A DNA stretch of 64,000 nucleotides from Desulfoluna limicola (GTDB taxonomy: Bacteria; Desulfobacterota; Desulfobacteria; Desulfobacterales; Desulfolunaceae). The notes beneath the pieces were generated by a model. The model had not been told where the DNA came from, did no database searches, and worked only from the letters and a program-made list of their open reading frames with translations. The stretch is taken from NCBI RefSeq assembly GCF_021654575.1, contig NZ_AP024488.1, positions 5,917,501 to 5,981,500 on the forward strand, given 5' to 3'. Both the position numbers and the translations under genes were made by a program. Below, piece by piece: positions 41,000 through 50,085 of the stretch; positions within the stretch are counted from its first letter, which is position 1, and every line of letters begins with the position of its first letter.

Positions 41000-42501
41000 T
41001 GATCGTAAATATTTTAAATCAATATGTTTGTGATGCGGATGGCAGTTGTCGCAGGGTTTTGAAAACCCGCGTTGCGTATGGCTCTGGTCACAGCTTGTGA
41101 CCATCAAGGCATGGGCCAGGGTGCTGAGGGCATTGTGTCGGGCCGTCAGTTGAGTGGAGCAGGCACCTTGGCTGGGTGGTTCAACCATACTTTCGGTCAA
41201 TGTTATCAAATAACGAACTCTGTTATCTTGTGTGATCTAAGATACAGTCAGGGTTCAGTGATGTTGATGTGAGGCGGTACCTTCGTTTCGTGACATTGAA
41301 ACGAGTTTCACCCCAAACGCCATGAGACCATATAGGAGAACTCAGTATAGGCGCATAAAATCCAGTGTAGCGATTGGTATCATTAGTTAGACCGTTAAGA
41401 ATGGACCAAAACACAGTTTATATGACAGTTCAAGAAAAAATTGAGAGAGATATTGTGAAGGAGTCAACGCTGGAGATGGTGAAAATATTGGCGGAAATGA
41501 CTTAAAGTGATTTGACCGTGATAAGTTTTAGAATGGCTTACAAAAACCGGGGAAAGTGGTCCGAATTTTATTCGGGCTTTTAGGCTAATTGGAGAATAAT
41601 AGTTGGGCGGGTGTTTTTTGATTTTTCGCAACATCAACTGACGTTGACGTAAAATTCAGTCTATGGGGGGGCGTTGGTACCCTGTGTCAAAGGGCAAATG
41701 TGGTGGAATTATTTGATATCTGATGTATTACATATGTGGGAAACACTGTTAAGGGGGCGGGCGGTGGGCTTCGTCGATATGCTGATGTCTTATGTTTGAT
41801 ATGTCTTTGCGATAACGGTCCGAGGATTGTTCGGGAAAGATGGGGTGAAGGGGTGGTTAGTTCTCGGTGTCAGGTAGCAGGCCCATGGAATTTGTTTATG
41901 GCCTTATTATAAGGGTGCTGTCTGAGGGGATCGTGGTGATCATCAATGGCTCTAAAGTGATTGACTGGCAAAAATCAACCCATGACTTAATGCCTGTGGC
42001 CGAGTGAATTGCTTTGCTGAGTTCAGTTGTTGCGTATACTCAGGCGGGCATGATGGGGTTTGGGTAAATCCCATTGTGATTTTTGATTACCTCCTATTTG
42101 CAGGTATGGGGTCTTGAGGTATCCATGGCATGGCGTTATGTGCTGCACCAACACCCGTGGAATTATTGCCGTGCGCACCACTGCTTGTGCAGAAAGAGGA
42201 CTTCGGGCTGCCGATGCTTTGGCCAACATGATGGGTGGAGGTCTGTTGATCAATGATTGGCACGCTTCGCGCTTTGCCCATCCTACGTGGTTCTATCGGT
42301 CTCCGTCGTACAGGGTACAGCTTCAAAGCCAGCCTGTTGGTCAATCATATGTGGCAACCCGCTTTCGAGGTGTTTTTTCTTGATGTAGCTTAACCATCAT
42401 GGCCTCCGATAGCTGTGACAGGGGCCAACGTTTGCCTTATCTAATGACGTCGGTTTTGATACACACGTCTTGGCAAGTGGTCCCGGACTATAACTGAATC
42501 A
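41000..42501. other. Gene-poor AT-richer stretch of about 1.5 kb
   Basis: No frame longer than about 90 codons and none with a good ribosome-binding site. A possible 34-codon frame at 41401-41505 (starts MDQNTVYMTVQEKIERD) has no ribosome-binding site. A reversed GTAGGATGGGC-type repeat lies at 42253-42287 and a decayed GCTTTCGAGGTG module at 42360. The region differs in composition from its flanks. Confidence 0.55.
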
Positions 42502-42587
42502 AGGGCGGATGTGATTTGCCACGAGGGACGAGGGGCAAAACGCATTCGCAACCTGCTTTCAAGGTGGCACACCTTGCCGCCGGAGGC
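42502..42587 (-). repeat. Intergenic repeat downstream of menA
   Basis: GGCGGATGTGATTTGCC-ACGAGGGACGAG-GGGCAAAACGCATTCGC, CAAGGTGGCACACCTTG hairpin and CCGCCGGAGGC, 20 bases past the menA stop. Confidence 0.88.
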
Positions 42588-42606
42588 TTTCTTTTTTTTT
42601 GACCTT

Positions 42607-43491
42607 TTACAGGAGCCCAAGGGCAAACAGCAGGCTGAAGAGCACTGAGAGCTGGGCTGTTTTCGCCAGGGTGTCGTTTAAGGCAGTCCCGGCTTCGTAA
42701 AAGAGGGAGCGGAACAGGGGCACGGCGAGGGGGGCGGAGGCCAGGGCAAGGTAGCCGAGGCTACTCATCAGCCCGGTAAGGTGAAGAAGGGGCAGCATGA
42801 AAAAAGGGACAAGGATCAGGAGTCCGCAGGTGACCGAACTGATGCCCCGACCCAGCCGGACGGAGAGGGTGTTTTTACCGGCCACTGTGTCTGTGGGGAT
42901 GTCCCGCAAGTTGTTGACGTTCATGATGGCTGCCACCAGGAGTCCCGGTGGAATGGAGGCGATGAGGGGACGGATGCCCATGTCGAGTGTCTGCACATAG
43001 TAGGCGCCGCAGACAGCAACCGGTCCGAAAAATACAAACGCGAAAATTTCCCCAAGACCGTTGGAGGCGATGGGGTAGGGCCCCCCACTGTACGCCAGGG
43101 CCGAGATGATGCAGAAGATGCCGATGACCAGAATCGGCAGCCCGCCTTTCATCACCAGGTAGAGCCCCACCACCGTGGCAAGAATCAGGCACCCCACCAT
43201 GGCGGCAAAAACCTGTCTCGCCGGTATGAGGCCGCTCTGGGTCACGCGGATCGGCCCAAGCCGCTCTTCCGAATCAATCCCATGCTTGTCGTCAAAGTAG
43301 TCGTTGGCCAGGTTTACCGCCACCTGCAGGAGCAGAGCTCCCACAAGCGCAGCAAGGGCCGGAAAAAAAGAGAACCCGCCATCTCCAATGGCACAGGCCG
43401 TGCCCACGATGACCGGGGCCGCCGATGCGGGAAGGGTTTTGGGGCGAATGGCAAGGAACCAAGGCGAGGATGTGACGCGTTGAACAGTCAT
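42607..43491 (-). CDS. menA: 1,4-dihydroxy-2-naphthoate polyprenyltransferase
   Basis: 294 residues, eight to nine predicted membrane helices, UbiA/MenA family. The first aspartate-rich motif NLANDYFDDKHG and the second NNLRDIPTDT bind the Mg-prenyl diphosphate. It attaches the isoprenoid tail to dihydroxynaphthoate in menaquinone synthesis. The ATG at 43491 is chosen because GGAG lies at correct spacing; the longer frame upstream is repeat-derived (CRRRLF). No other men genes are nearby. Confidence 0.92.
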   Translation of the reverse strand: MTVQRVTSSPWFLAIRPKTLPASAAPVIVGTACAIGDGGFSFFPALAALVGALLLQVAVNLANDYFDDKHGIDSEERLGPIRVTQSGLIPARQVFAAMVGCLILATVVGLYLVMKGGLPILVIGIFCIISALAYSGGPYPIASNGLGEIFAFVFFGPVAVCGAYYVQTLDMGIRPLIASIPPGLLVAAIMNVNNLRDIPTDTVAGKNTLSVRLGRGISSVTCGLLILVPFFMLPLLHLTGLMSSLGYLALASAPLAVPLFRSLFYEAGTALNDTLAKTAQLSVLFSLLFALGLL

Positions 43492-43523
43492 GGGTACTCC
43501 AAAGGGCAAGAAACTTAAAAAAA

Positions 43524-43713
43524 GCCTCCGGCGGCAAGGGTGGCGAAGCCACATTAGGCAAAATACCTTGAAAGCAGGTAGCGGGTGCGCTGTGCCCCTC
43601 GTTCCTCGGGTCAAATCACACCCGCCTTTAGAAGAGAATTCGTTAAAGGGCGTTTTATAAACCTGTTTGTCAAACTTTTCAAAAGTTTGGCCCCCGGCAG
43701 GGCCGCCGGAGGC
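43524..43713 (+). repeat. Intergenic repeat, composite type, near consensus
   Basis: GCCTCCGGCGGCAAGGGTGGCGAAGCCAC, ACCTTGAAAGC, GCGGGTG...CTCGTTCCTC...CACCCGC stem, AAACTTTTCAAAAGTTTGG, GGCAGGGCCGCCGGAGGC. The stem differs from other copies (GCGGGTG for GCGGATG) with the matching change on the other side. Confidence 0.93.
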
Positions 43714-43728
43714 ACGTGTTTTTCTACC

Positions 43729-44484
43729 CTACCTCTGGTGCGGTGTAAATTGGGTCTCAATGGCATGGATGAGGGCGTAGAGTGCGGCGCCCAGAAGGCC
43801 CATGGCCATGATGCCGGTGTACATCTCCGGGTACATGAGCACCTGGTAGGTTTCCACCACGATGTAGTAGCCGAGGCCCCAGCTGGTGAGGGACTGTTCG
43901 GCAATGAAGAGGACGGCCACGGCTGTTCCCACGGAGACCCTCAGGGCCGTCAGGACTGCGGGGATGGATGCGGGGAGGTAGACGTAGCGGAAGAGGGCTC
44001 GCCTGCCCGCGCCCAGGGATCGCACCGAGACAATGAGTTCGCGCCTCAGCCCTGCGGCCTCGTCCCGCACCACCACCAGGATTTGGAAGAAGATGATGAT
44101 GGCGATGAGGGTGATCTTGGAAAGGTCCGTGATGCCCATGAGAACGTAAATCACCGGAAGAAAGATGATCTTCGGGATAGGGTAGATGATGGCGATGAGG
44201 GGCCCCATGATCCGATCGAGGTTCGGCAGCTGCCCCAGGGCCAAGCCGAGGGGCGCCGCGGTGATGACGGCCATGAGGATGGCTGCGAGCACCCGCGCCG
44301 TGCTTGCCAGGAGGTGAAGGCCGAGATCCCCCGGAAGGGCTTTGACGAACATGGGCACCACCACGGTGGGCGGCGGAAGAATGGGCCTTGCGAGAAGCAT
44401 GGACGCCACCTGCCAGATCAGAAGGAGTGTGAGGCTGCCCAACAAGGTGCCCATGGGGGTGGTCCGTCGTTTGGCATCGCTCAT
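43729..44484 (-). CDS. ABC transporter permease (NitT/TauT type)
   Basis: 251 residues, six membrane helices, with the binding-protein-dependent permease motif EAAGLRRELIVSVRSLGAGRRALFRYVYLPASIPAVL. Family members import nitrate, taurine, aliphatic sulfonates or thiamine precursors. The ATG at 44484 overlaps the ATPase stop by four bases (ATGA). Last gene of the operon. Confidence 0.9.
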   Translation of the reverse strand: MSDAKRRTTPMGTLLGSLTLLLIWQVASMLLARPILPPPTVVVPMFVKALPGDLGLHLLASTARVLAAILMAVITAAPLGLALGQLPNLDRIMGPLIAIIYPIPKIIFLPVIYVLMGITDLSKITLIAIIIFFQILVVVRDEAAGLRRELIVSVRSLGAGRRALFRYVYLPASIPAVLTALRVSVGTAVAVLFIAEQSLTSWGLGYYIVVETYQVLMYPEMYTGIMAMGLLGAALYALIHAIETQFTPHQR

Positions 44485-45287
44485 GCTTCCCCCTCTCGGT
44501 TCTTGTTTTCCAGGAGGCCTCGCAAGCGGTGGCACTGGTCGAGAAATTTTTTGCTTTGGCGGAGGTCGGGGTCTCCGGCGTGGGGGTTCTCGATAACCAT
44601 GGGGGTTGTGTTGACGGTGTCGGTGAGGACCAGGATCTTTTCGCCGAGGACCACGGCCTCTTCGATGTCGTGGGTGACGGTGATGCTGGTGAGCTTCGTT
44701 TCCCGGTGAAACCGGTTCATCACCCGCTGAAGCTCTTCCCGGATGGGGGCATCCAGGGCGGAAAAGGGCTCGTCCATGAGCAGGAGGTCGGGGGAAAGGA
44801 CCAGGGTGCGGGCGATGGCGGCTCGCTGGCGTTGCCCCCGGGATAGTTGGCCGGGGTATTGCCCTTTCAGATGGTCGATGCCGAGCCAGGATAGCCAGTG
44901 ATCGGTGAGGGCTTTTTCGGCGTCTGGATCCTTTGTTGCATCTTCCGGGCTGTGTTTGCCGTCGGGGCCGTAGAATCCCCGGATTTTAAAGCCGAGCCTG
45001 GTGTTCTCTTCCACCGTGGCCCAGGGCAAGAGGCCGTGGTCCTGGAGCACCAGACCGGTTCGGGGGCGTGGCCTTTTAATGGGGGCCCCTGCCACAAGGA
45101 TGAGCCCGGCTTCCGGATGGTTCAGGCCCGCAATAAGATAGAGCAGGGTGGTTTTGCCGCAGCCGGATGGGCCGATGATACTCCAAGCTTCTCCTTTTTC
45201 CATGGCAAGGGAGAAATCTTCAAAGATTGGGCTGAGTCCTCGGTACCTGAACCGGAGGCCGTCGATGTCGATCATGGGGGCGGTCAC
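44481..45287 (-). CDS. ABC transporter ATP-binding protein (NitT/TauT type)
   Basis: Walker A GPSGCGKTTL, Q-loop LVLQDHGLLPW, signature LSRGQRQRAAIARTL, Walker B LLLMDEPFSALD and H-loop VTHDIEEAV are all present. It drives import by the adjacent permease and binding protein. GTG at 45287 (after AGGAG) or ATG at 45275 are both possible; a TTG at 45320 is less likely because it lies inside the upstream gene and lacks spacing to a ribosome-binding site. An insert (GFYGPDGKHSPEDATKDPDA) precedes the signature motif and is longer than usual. Confidence 0.9.
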   Translation of the reverse strand: MTAPMIDIDGLRFRYRGLSPIFEDFSLAMEKGEAWSIIGPSGCGKTTLLYLIAGLNHPEAGLILVAGAPIKRPRPRTGLVLQDHGLLPWATVEENTRLGFKIRGFYGPDGKHSPEDATKDPDAEKALTDHWLSWLGIDHLKGQYPGQLSRGQRQRAAIARTLVLSPDLLLMDEPFSALDAPIREELQRVMNRFHRETKLTSITVTHDIEEAVVLGEKILVLTDTVNTTPMVIENPHAGDPDLRQSKKFLDQCHRLRGLLENKNREGEA

Positions 45288-45294
45288 GTCTGGG

Positions 45295-46245
45295 TTACTC
45301 CTTGAAGCCTTTGGACTCAACGGATGTTTCGTAGGCGAGGGGTGTTTTCAAGAGGCCCCTTGCCACCATCCATGTCATGACATCCTCCCATTGGGCCGGT
45401 GTGGGTAGGGTGTCGACGGGAAACGGGGGGATGGAAAAGCTCTGGTGGACGTTTTTGGGCACGCGGATCTTTTTCAGCATCAGGGGGCGGAAACTCTCCG
45501 GGTTTGCATTGAGATCGGCCGCAGCTTTCATCCAGGCTGTGACGAAGGCCCTCACCGCAGCCTCGTTTTGTTCAAGGGTGTCGCTGCTGAAGGAGAGCAC
45601 GCTTGCGCTGTACAGGGGCGCTTTGGTGTCGTCCATCACCACGTGGGCACCGGCCTTCATGGCGGCAAAGGCCAGGGGGTCGGGCAGGGTGGCAGCCTTG
45701 AGCTGGCCGGAGAGGAGCAGCTGCATGCGTTCGGGCAGAACGGGGACCGATTTTTTGACGATCTCGTTTTCGTTGAGGCCCTTTTCCTGAAGCAGCCGGT
45801 CGGTGAGGTACTCGATCACGGTGTTTTTTGAGACGGCTATGGGCACCCCTTTAAGCTGATCCGGCGTGGTGATGCCTGATGTGGGGCTGGAAAGGATTCG
45901 GAAAAGGGGGGACTCCCCTCTGGGGGCTCGGGCCACGGCCACGATCTTCATTTGTACCCTGTCCCGGTTGAAACTGGCGGTCCCTGCAATTTCGTTGACC
46001 ATGGCGTCGATGCGGCCAGCCTGCATCAGCTGGTCCCGCTCCAGGGCGCTTCCCACGGGGATAGCCTCCACATCGAGGCCGGCTTCTTTGAAGTACCCCT
46101 TCTCCTGCGCCACAAAGACGGGCAGCACATCGGGAATGGGCAGAAGGGCAATGCGAAGGGTGGTTTGGGGGGCAGCATGGGCCGCACCGGCCAGGAGCAG
46201 AATCAGGAGCAGGATGTGTACAGACCCAAAGGTGAGCTTTTTCAT
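45295..46245 (-). CDS. ABC transporter substrate-binding protein (NitT/TauT type)
   Basis: 316 residues with a signal peptide (MKKLTFGSVHILLLILLLAGAAHAA). The NMT1/SsuA-like core has IALLPIPDVLPVFVAQEKGYFKEAGLDVEAIPVG and the TLPDPLAFAAM region. Which ligand is bound cannot be decided; sulfonates, pyrimidine precursors or nitrate are family options. First gene of the three-gene unit. Starts at 46245 or 46257; GAGG seven bases upstream favours the first. Confidence 0.88.
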   Translation of the reverse strand: MKKLTFGSVHILLLILLLAGAAHAAPQTTLRIALLPIPDVLPVFVAQEKGYFKEAGLDVEAIPVGSALERDQLMQAGRIDAMVNEIAGTASFNRDRVQMKIVAVARAPRGESPLFRILSSPTSGITTPDQLKGVPIAVSKNTVIEYLTDRLLQEKGLNENEIVKKSVPVLPERMQLLLSGQLKAATLPDPLAFAAMKAGAHVVMDDTKAPLYSASVLSFSSDTLEQNEAAVRAFVTAWMKAAADLNANPESFRPLMLKKIRVPKNVHQSFSIPPFPVDTLPTPAQWEDVMTWMVARGLLKTPLAYETSVESKGFKE

Positions 46246-46520
46246 CAAGAACCTCATGGCATGGAGTTGGAAGACGGTTTTCGCGGCGCAGTCCCACCAC
46301 AGCGACAACAATCCTAAGGTCTATACAGGATTTTAACGGAAAAATGTACCAGCTTGTTGTGACGAACGGTGTCAGGTGAGGATGGGGTGGGCTTTTTATA
46401 AGGCCATTCACTCTGCCGGAGGGGCATGCGTCAGACGGCATTGGGGAGAGCCGTGGCAGCTCTGAGGGGGAGCCTGGGTGAAGGCGGACGTGACGGTGCC
46501 TTCACCCAGCAAGCTAAACC

Positions 46521-46841
46521 CTATGGGTACCAGGCGTCAACAAGCTCGCCCACCTCAAACGAGGTGACCTCGTCACGTTTTTCGAGCCATGCGATGGTAA
46601 GGGCACGGTGTTCCTCGGTGACGCTGCCGCGGGCGGCAAGAACCACGAAACCGGCAAAGTCGAAACGGTCTCCACCGCCGCCGAAGTCGAGGGCGTTGGG
46701 GTCGATCACTTCGTCAAGGAAGGACTCTACGAAGGTGTCGAGAGATTCGTTGGTGTTCTCTTCGGTGAATTTGATATTGAGGGTAAAGCCGAATTCCTGG
46801 AATTCACCCAGGTGCAGTTTTTTTCTGAGTCGTTTTTTCAT
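46521..46841 (-). CDS. yggL: YggL-family 50S ribosome-associated protein
   Basis: 106 residues starting MKKRLRKKLHLGEFQEFGF, as in the YggL (DUF469) family, which has been found on the large ribosomal subunit. Acidic central region (DTFVESFLDEVIDPNALDFGGGGDRFDFAGFV) is typical. Single gene; AGGA eight bases before the ATG. Confidence 0.9.
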   Translation of the reverse strand: MKKRLRKKLHLGEFQEFGFTLNIKFTEENTNESLDTFVESFLDEVIDPNALDFGGGGDRFDFAGFVVLAARGSVTEEHRALTIAWLEKRDEVTSFEVGELVDAWYP

Positions 46842-46910
46842 TTTTTTATCCTGTATGGGGTGTTGTTTTCAATTATTTGGTCACTCACCTTACACGAAAT
46901 AACCTTCCTG

Positions 46911-48950
46911 TCAAACACCTGCATTCAATCCGGGTGTCCGGGGGGACACTTTTCCCGGGTCGAATCGATTTACCAACCGTTGCAGCTTCCGTTGCTTCTC
47001 TTTGTTCCCGGTCTCTCTTCCGTAGGTAATCTCCACATAAAGATGGGTGATGGCCCGGGCATCCGGGTAAAGGTGAGGGTGGCTTTTCTTGATGACGTCA
47101 AGGAAATCCACGGGGCCCGTTGACGCATGACAGTGGACGCCTTGTTTTTCCAGCTTTTGTTGATAGAGGTTCCAGCTTGCCTTTACCCGAGGTGTTTTCC
47201 TCCGCCCCCGAAGTTCCAGAATCAGCCAGGCCATGGCAAAGGTGGTGCCGCAGAGGGCCACCACCCAGGCGGTGGCCTTGAACCACCCTTTCCAGTTTCG
47301 CGAGGAGATGCCCAGCTTTTTTAAAAGGGTGCTCTGAAGGGTGAAAGAGTAGCCAATCACCTGCTGATCCCACTGATAGTTGATGGAATCCCATCCCAGC
47401 CTCAGGCGATTGACTCCCCGTGCCAGAAATGAGGCGCCGTCTCCTATAAAAAAGGAGGGGCGCTCGAATTCCGGAAGTCCGAAACCCGCTCCCCGAACCA
47501 CCCGTTCCGGGGCCACAACCGAGGTGGGGTCCACCCGAAGCCAGCCTTTGCCTCGGATCCACACCTCTGTCCATGCATGGGCGTCGGACTGGCGGACGAT
47601 GAGGTAGCCCCCAAAGGGGTTGACGGTGCCACCGAGGTAGCCCCCCACGATGCGTGCCGGGATTCCCGCTGCCCGCATGAGGTAGGTAAAGGCCGACGCG
47701 TAGTGCTCGCAAAAGCCCCTGCGTGAGTCAAAGAGAAAGCTGTCCACCGGGTCCTCTCCCAAGGCGGGGGGCTGAAGGGTGTAGAGAAAGCCGTTGGCCC
47801 CAAGGTAGGAGAGGGCCTTTTCCACAACTTGTTCGGCTCCTTGAGATTCTTCCCGCCACTGGCGTGCCAGGCTTCGGCTTTTGGGGTTGCCGCCGGATGG
47901 AAGCCGTGAAAAAACCGACTCCCATTGGTTTAGGGCGCCTGTGTTGTACGTGGTGGCAGATTGAAATGTGTACGGGGCCTCTTTGATGCCGCCCCGGGGC
48001 GTTTTAAGGGTGTAGTCGGCCCGGATGCCTGCGTCCCGGGGAATTTTCAGGGGCAGATCCAACGGGAAAAACCGGTCCACATTTTTTGTTTCAAACATTA
48101 TTTCATAGGAGACAGGTCCCGCCGAGCTTTCGATATACGCCCCTGTGGGCGGAATGGTTTGTGCCCTCCAGGTTCTGCCGTCAAACTCCTGGAAGACGAT
48201 GCCCCGGAAGTAGCGCAGGTCAGGGGCTGGTGTGGGCCCATTGAAGGTGACTCGAAATACAGGATCGTTGCTGCGGGTCAGGGTGGATACACTGCCGGGT
48301 GACAGGGTGTTGGAAAAGCCCGAGGTGGCTGTCCTGCTTGAGGTGATGCCAAAGAGGTTGCCGTCGATTCTCGGAAAAAAGAAGAAGAGCACCAGGGTGA
48401 GGGGAATTGCCTTGGCCGTGATGGCCCCGGATACTTTAAATGCCTCTTTCAGCGGGACACCGGGGGCATTTAAGCGAAGCAGGATGGCGGAGATGTGAAT
48501 CATGGCCATCACCATATATAGGGTCATGAGAAGGGAGGCTGAAAAAAAGAGGCTGGAGACCACCATGAAATAGGCAATGAAAATGGAAATAAACAGATCC
48601 CGCTCCCGCCGCACCTCCAGGGTCTTCAGCCCCGCCATCACGCAGAGAAGGCTGGCGCCGAAGGTGTTGTCGATGATGCCGCCGGTGCTGACGAACACCC
48701 CTGCAAGCCCCAAAAAGGTCAGGCACATGCGGGGAATCGTGCGTGGGAGGGGCCAGCCCTTTGATTCCGATAAAACGGCATAGCCCCAGAACCCGAAACA
48801 CCAGATCGGAATCCAGGGGCTGAGATGGAGCATGTGGGGGAGCAGGCCCGCCACCAGCGCCGCCACAAGGGAGGCAAGGGTCCCCTTGACCGCCTCCTCA
48901 CGGGGGTGCCGGCCTTTTTTCACGGGCTTGTATTTGGTCTTTTCCTGCAT
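46911..48950 (-). CDS. TgpA-like membrane transglutaminase
   Basis: 679 residues. An N-terminal membrane region of about six helices, a periplasmic DUF3488/transglutaminase part with the Cys in RRGFCEHYASAF, the His in SDAHAWTEVWI and the Asp in WLRVDPTSV (catalytic triad), a second membrane segment (about 590-610) and a cytoplasmic tail. It follows DUF58 and MoxR genes in the same direction, the standard neighbourhood. The known Pseudomonas relative TgpA is essential, with a role presumably in envelope protein modification. A repeat of about 150 bases separates it from DUF58. Confidence 0.9.
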   Translation of the reverse strand: MQEKTKYKPVKKGRHPREEAVKGTLASLVAALVAGLLPHMLHLSPWIPIWCFGFWGYAVLSESKGWPLPRTIPRMCLTFLGLAGVFVSTGGIIDNTFGASLLCVMAGLKTLEVRRERDLFISIFIAYFMVVSSLFFSASLLMTLYMVMAMIHISAILLRLNAPGVPLKEAFKVSGAITAKAIPLTLVLFFFFPRIDGNLFGITSSRTATSGFSNTLSPGSVSTLTRSNDPVFRVTFNGPTPAPDLRYFRGIVFQEFDGRTWRAQTIPPTGAYIESSAGPVSYEIMFETKNVDRFFPLDLPLKIPRDAGIRADYTLKTPRGGIKEAPYTFQSATTYNTGALNQWESVFSRLPSGGNPKSRSLARQWREESQGAEQVVEKALSYLGANGFLYTLQPPALGEDPVDSFLFDSRRGFCEHYASAFTYLMRAAGIPARIVGGYLGGTVNPFGGYLIVRQSDAHAWTEVWIRGKGWLRVDPTSVVAPERVVRGAGFGLPEFERPSFFIGDGASFLARGVNRLRLGWDSINYQWDQQVIGYSFTLQSTLLKKLGISSRNWKGWFKATAWVVALCGTTFAMAWLILELRGRRKTPRVKASWNLYQQKLEKQGVHCHASTGPVDFLDVIKKSHPHLYPDARAITHLYVEITYGRETGNKEKQRKLQRLVNRFDPGKVSPRTPGLNAGV

Positions 48951-48985
48951 GGCGTTTTAATACTCTGGCTTGGTGTTAAAATCGT

Positions 48986-49134
48986 GCCTCCGGCAGCAAG
49001 GGGCTGAGCCCCTTGACCCCAGGTTCGAAAATGCTCTCAGCCCTCGTTCCTCGGGCTGGTCACATTTTCTGACGGGCTGCGCCCGTAAGCGAATGTGATC
49101 GACCTGAGGAACGAAGGTCGGGAACGTTCGTGAA
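48986..49134. repeat. Intergenic repeat inside the MoxR-DUF58-TgpA operon
   Basis: GCCTCCGGCAGCAAGGGGCTGAGCCCCTTG hairpin, GAAAATG...AGCCC-TCGTTCCTC-GGGCT...CATTTTC stem, GACGGGCTGCGCCCGT, then a second stem GCGAATG...CGACC-TGAGGAACGA-AGGTCG...GTTCGT. Left terminus has one change. Ends one base before the DUF58 stop. Confidence 0.88.
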
Positions 49135-50085
49135 CTACGCCATCATGGCCAGGGAGGTGAGGCATCGGTCGCGGTGGGCGAGCCCTCCCGCCTCGCCCGG
49201 GCGGATGGTGATGCCGGGGAGCTTGAGGCCGTATGGGACTCCTGATCTGTGGGCCTCCATGACCAGGTGGCAGAGGTGGCTGATTTTCTCCTCCCGTTCG
49301 GTGGTGTGGATGTCCTCCCATGAGATGTAGACGGCCTGGCCACTTTCCGACTCAAAGGTTTTGCTCCAGAGCCCCTGGCCCCGGGCCAGTGTTTTCCAGG
49401 CGATGCGTTTCAGGGGGTCTCCGGGCTGGTAAGTGCGCAGGTCGCGAAAGTCATCGGTGCCGGGACGGCCGGATGTTCCTGTGCCGTCCCCTGTGCTGGT
49501 GTCTTCGGAAACCACAAAGGGGTGGGGTATCGGCTTGGGGTAGACGAGGTAGTCGCTCTCCATGCGAATCGCCACCCAGGTGCGGAAGAGCCCGAAGGGG
49601 TACGTGGAGCTCAGGATCAGCCGCTCCGGCTTGAAGACACCCCGCTTTTTGGTGCAGAGCGGAAGGCGAAAGGTGACGGCTTCTCCAGCCGGGATATCCC
49701 GGGTCACGATCTCTTCGTCTTGAAAGCCAACGGAAATGCTGTAGCGGGGTGCGGTATGGGACTTTAAGGCCAGGTCAAACCAGATGCGATCCCCGGCAAA
49801 GACCGGGGCATGTTTTTCCGAGACCATGGTGAGTTCTTTAAGGTTTTTCTGGGTGTAGAGGGTGGACATCATGGCCATGGCGGCGAGGAGAAAGGCAAAG
49901 AGGAATCCGGGGTTGTTGTTGTAGTTCATCGATCCGGCGAGGATGGCCAGTATCACGAAGGCAAAGAGGTACCCCCTGCTGGTGGGGAGGATGTAGATGC
50001 GCAGCTTGCGAATGGCCAGGGGGAGAGTACGGCGGGGTCCCCGGGAGGTGATTCGGAAGATGGCGTTTCGGATCACCCCTCTCAA
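49135..50085 (-). CDS. DUF58-domain membrane protein
   Basis: 316 residues. Two membrane helices near the start (about 37-57 and 62-80) and a cytoplasmic or periplasmic DUF58 segment with GVFKPERLILSSTYPFGLFRTWV and the conserved DFRDLRTYQPGDPLKRIAWKTLARGQGLWSKTFE. The start is TTG at 50085, forming TTGA with the MoxR stop; GTG at 50076 is an alternative. Function in the MoxR module is probably chaperone or assembly related (inference from the family). Confidence 0.88.
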   Translation of the reverse strand: MRGVIRNAIFRITSRGPRRTLPLAIRKLRIYILPTSRGYLFAFVILAILAGSMNYNNNPGFLFAFLLAAMAMMSTLYTQKNLKELTMVSEKHAPVFAGDRIWFDLALKSHTAPRYSISVGFQDEEIVTRDIPAGEAVTFRLPLCTKKRGVFKPERLILSSTYPFGLFRTWVAIRMESDYLVYPKPIPHPFVVSEDTSTGDGTGTSGRPGTDDFRDLRTYQPGDPLKRIAWKTLARGQGLWSKTFESESGQAVYISWEDIHTTEREEKISHLCHLVMEAHRSGVPYGLKLPGITIRPGEAGGLAHRDRCLTSLAMMA

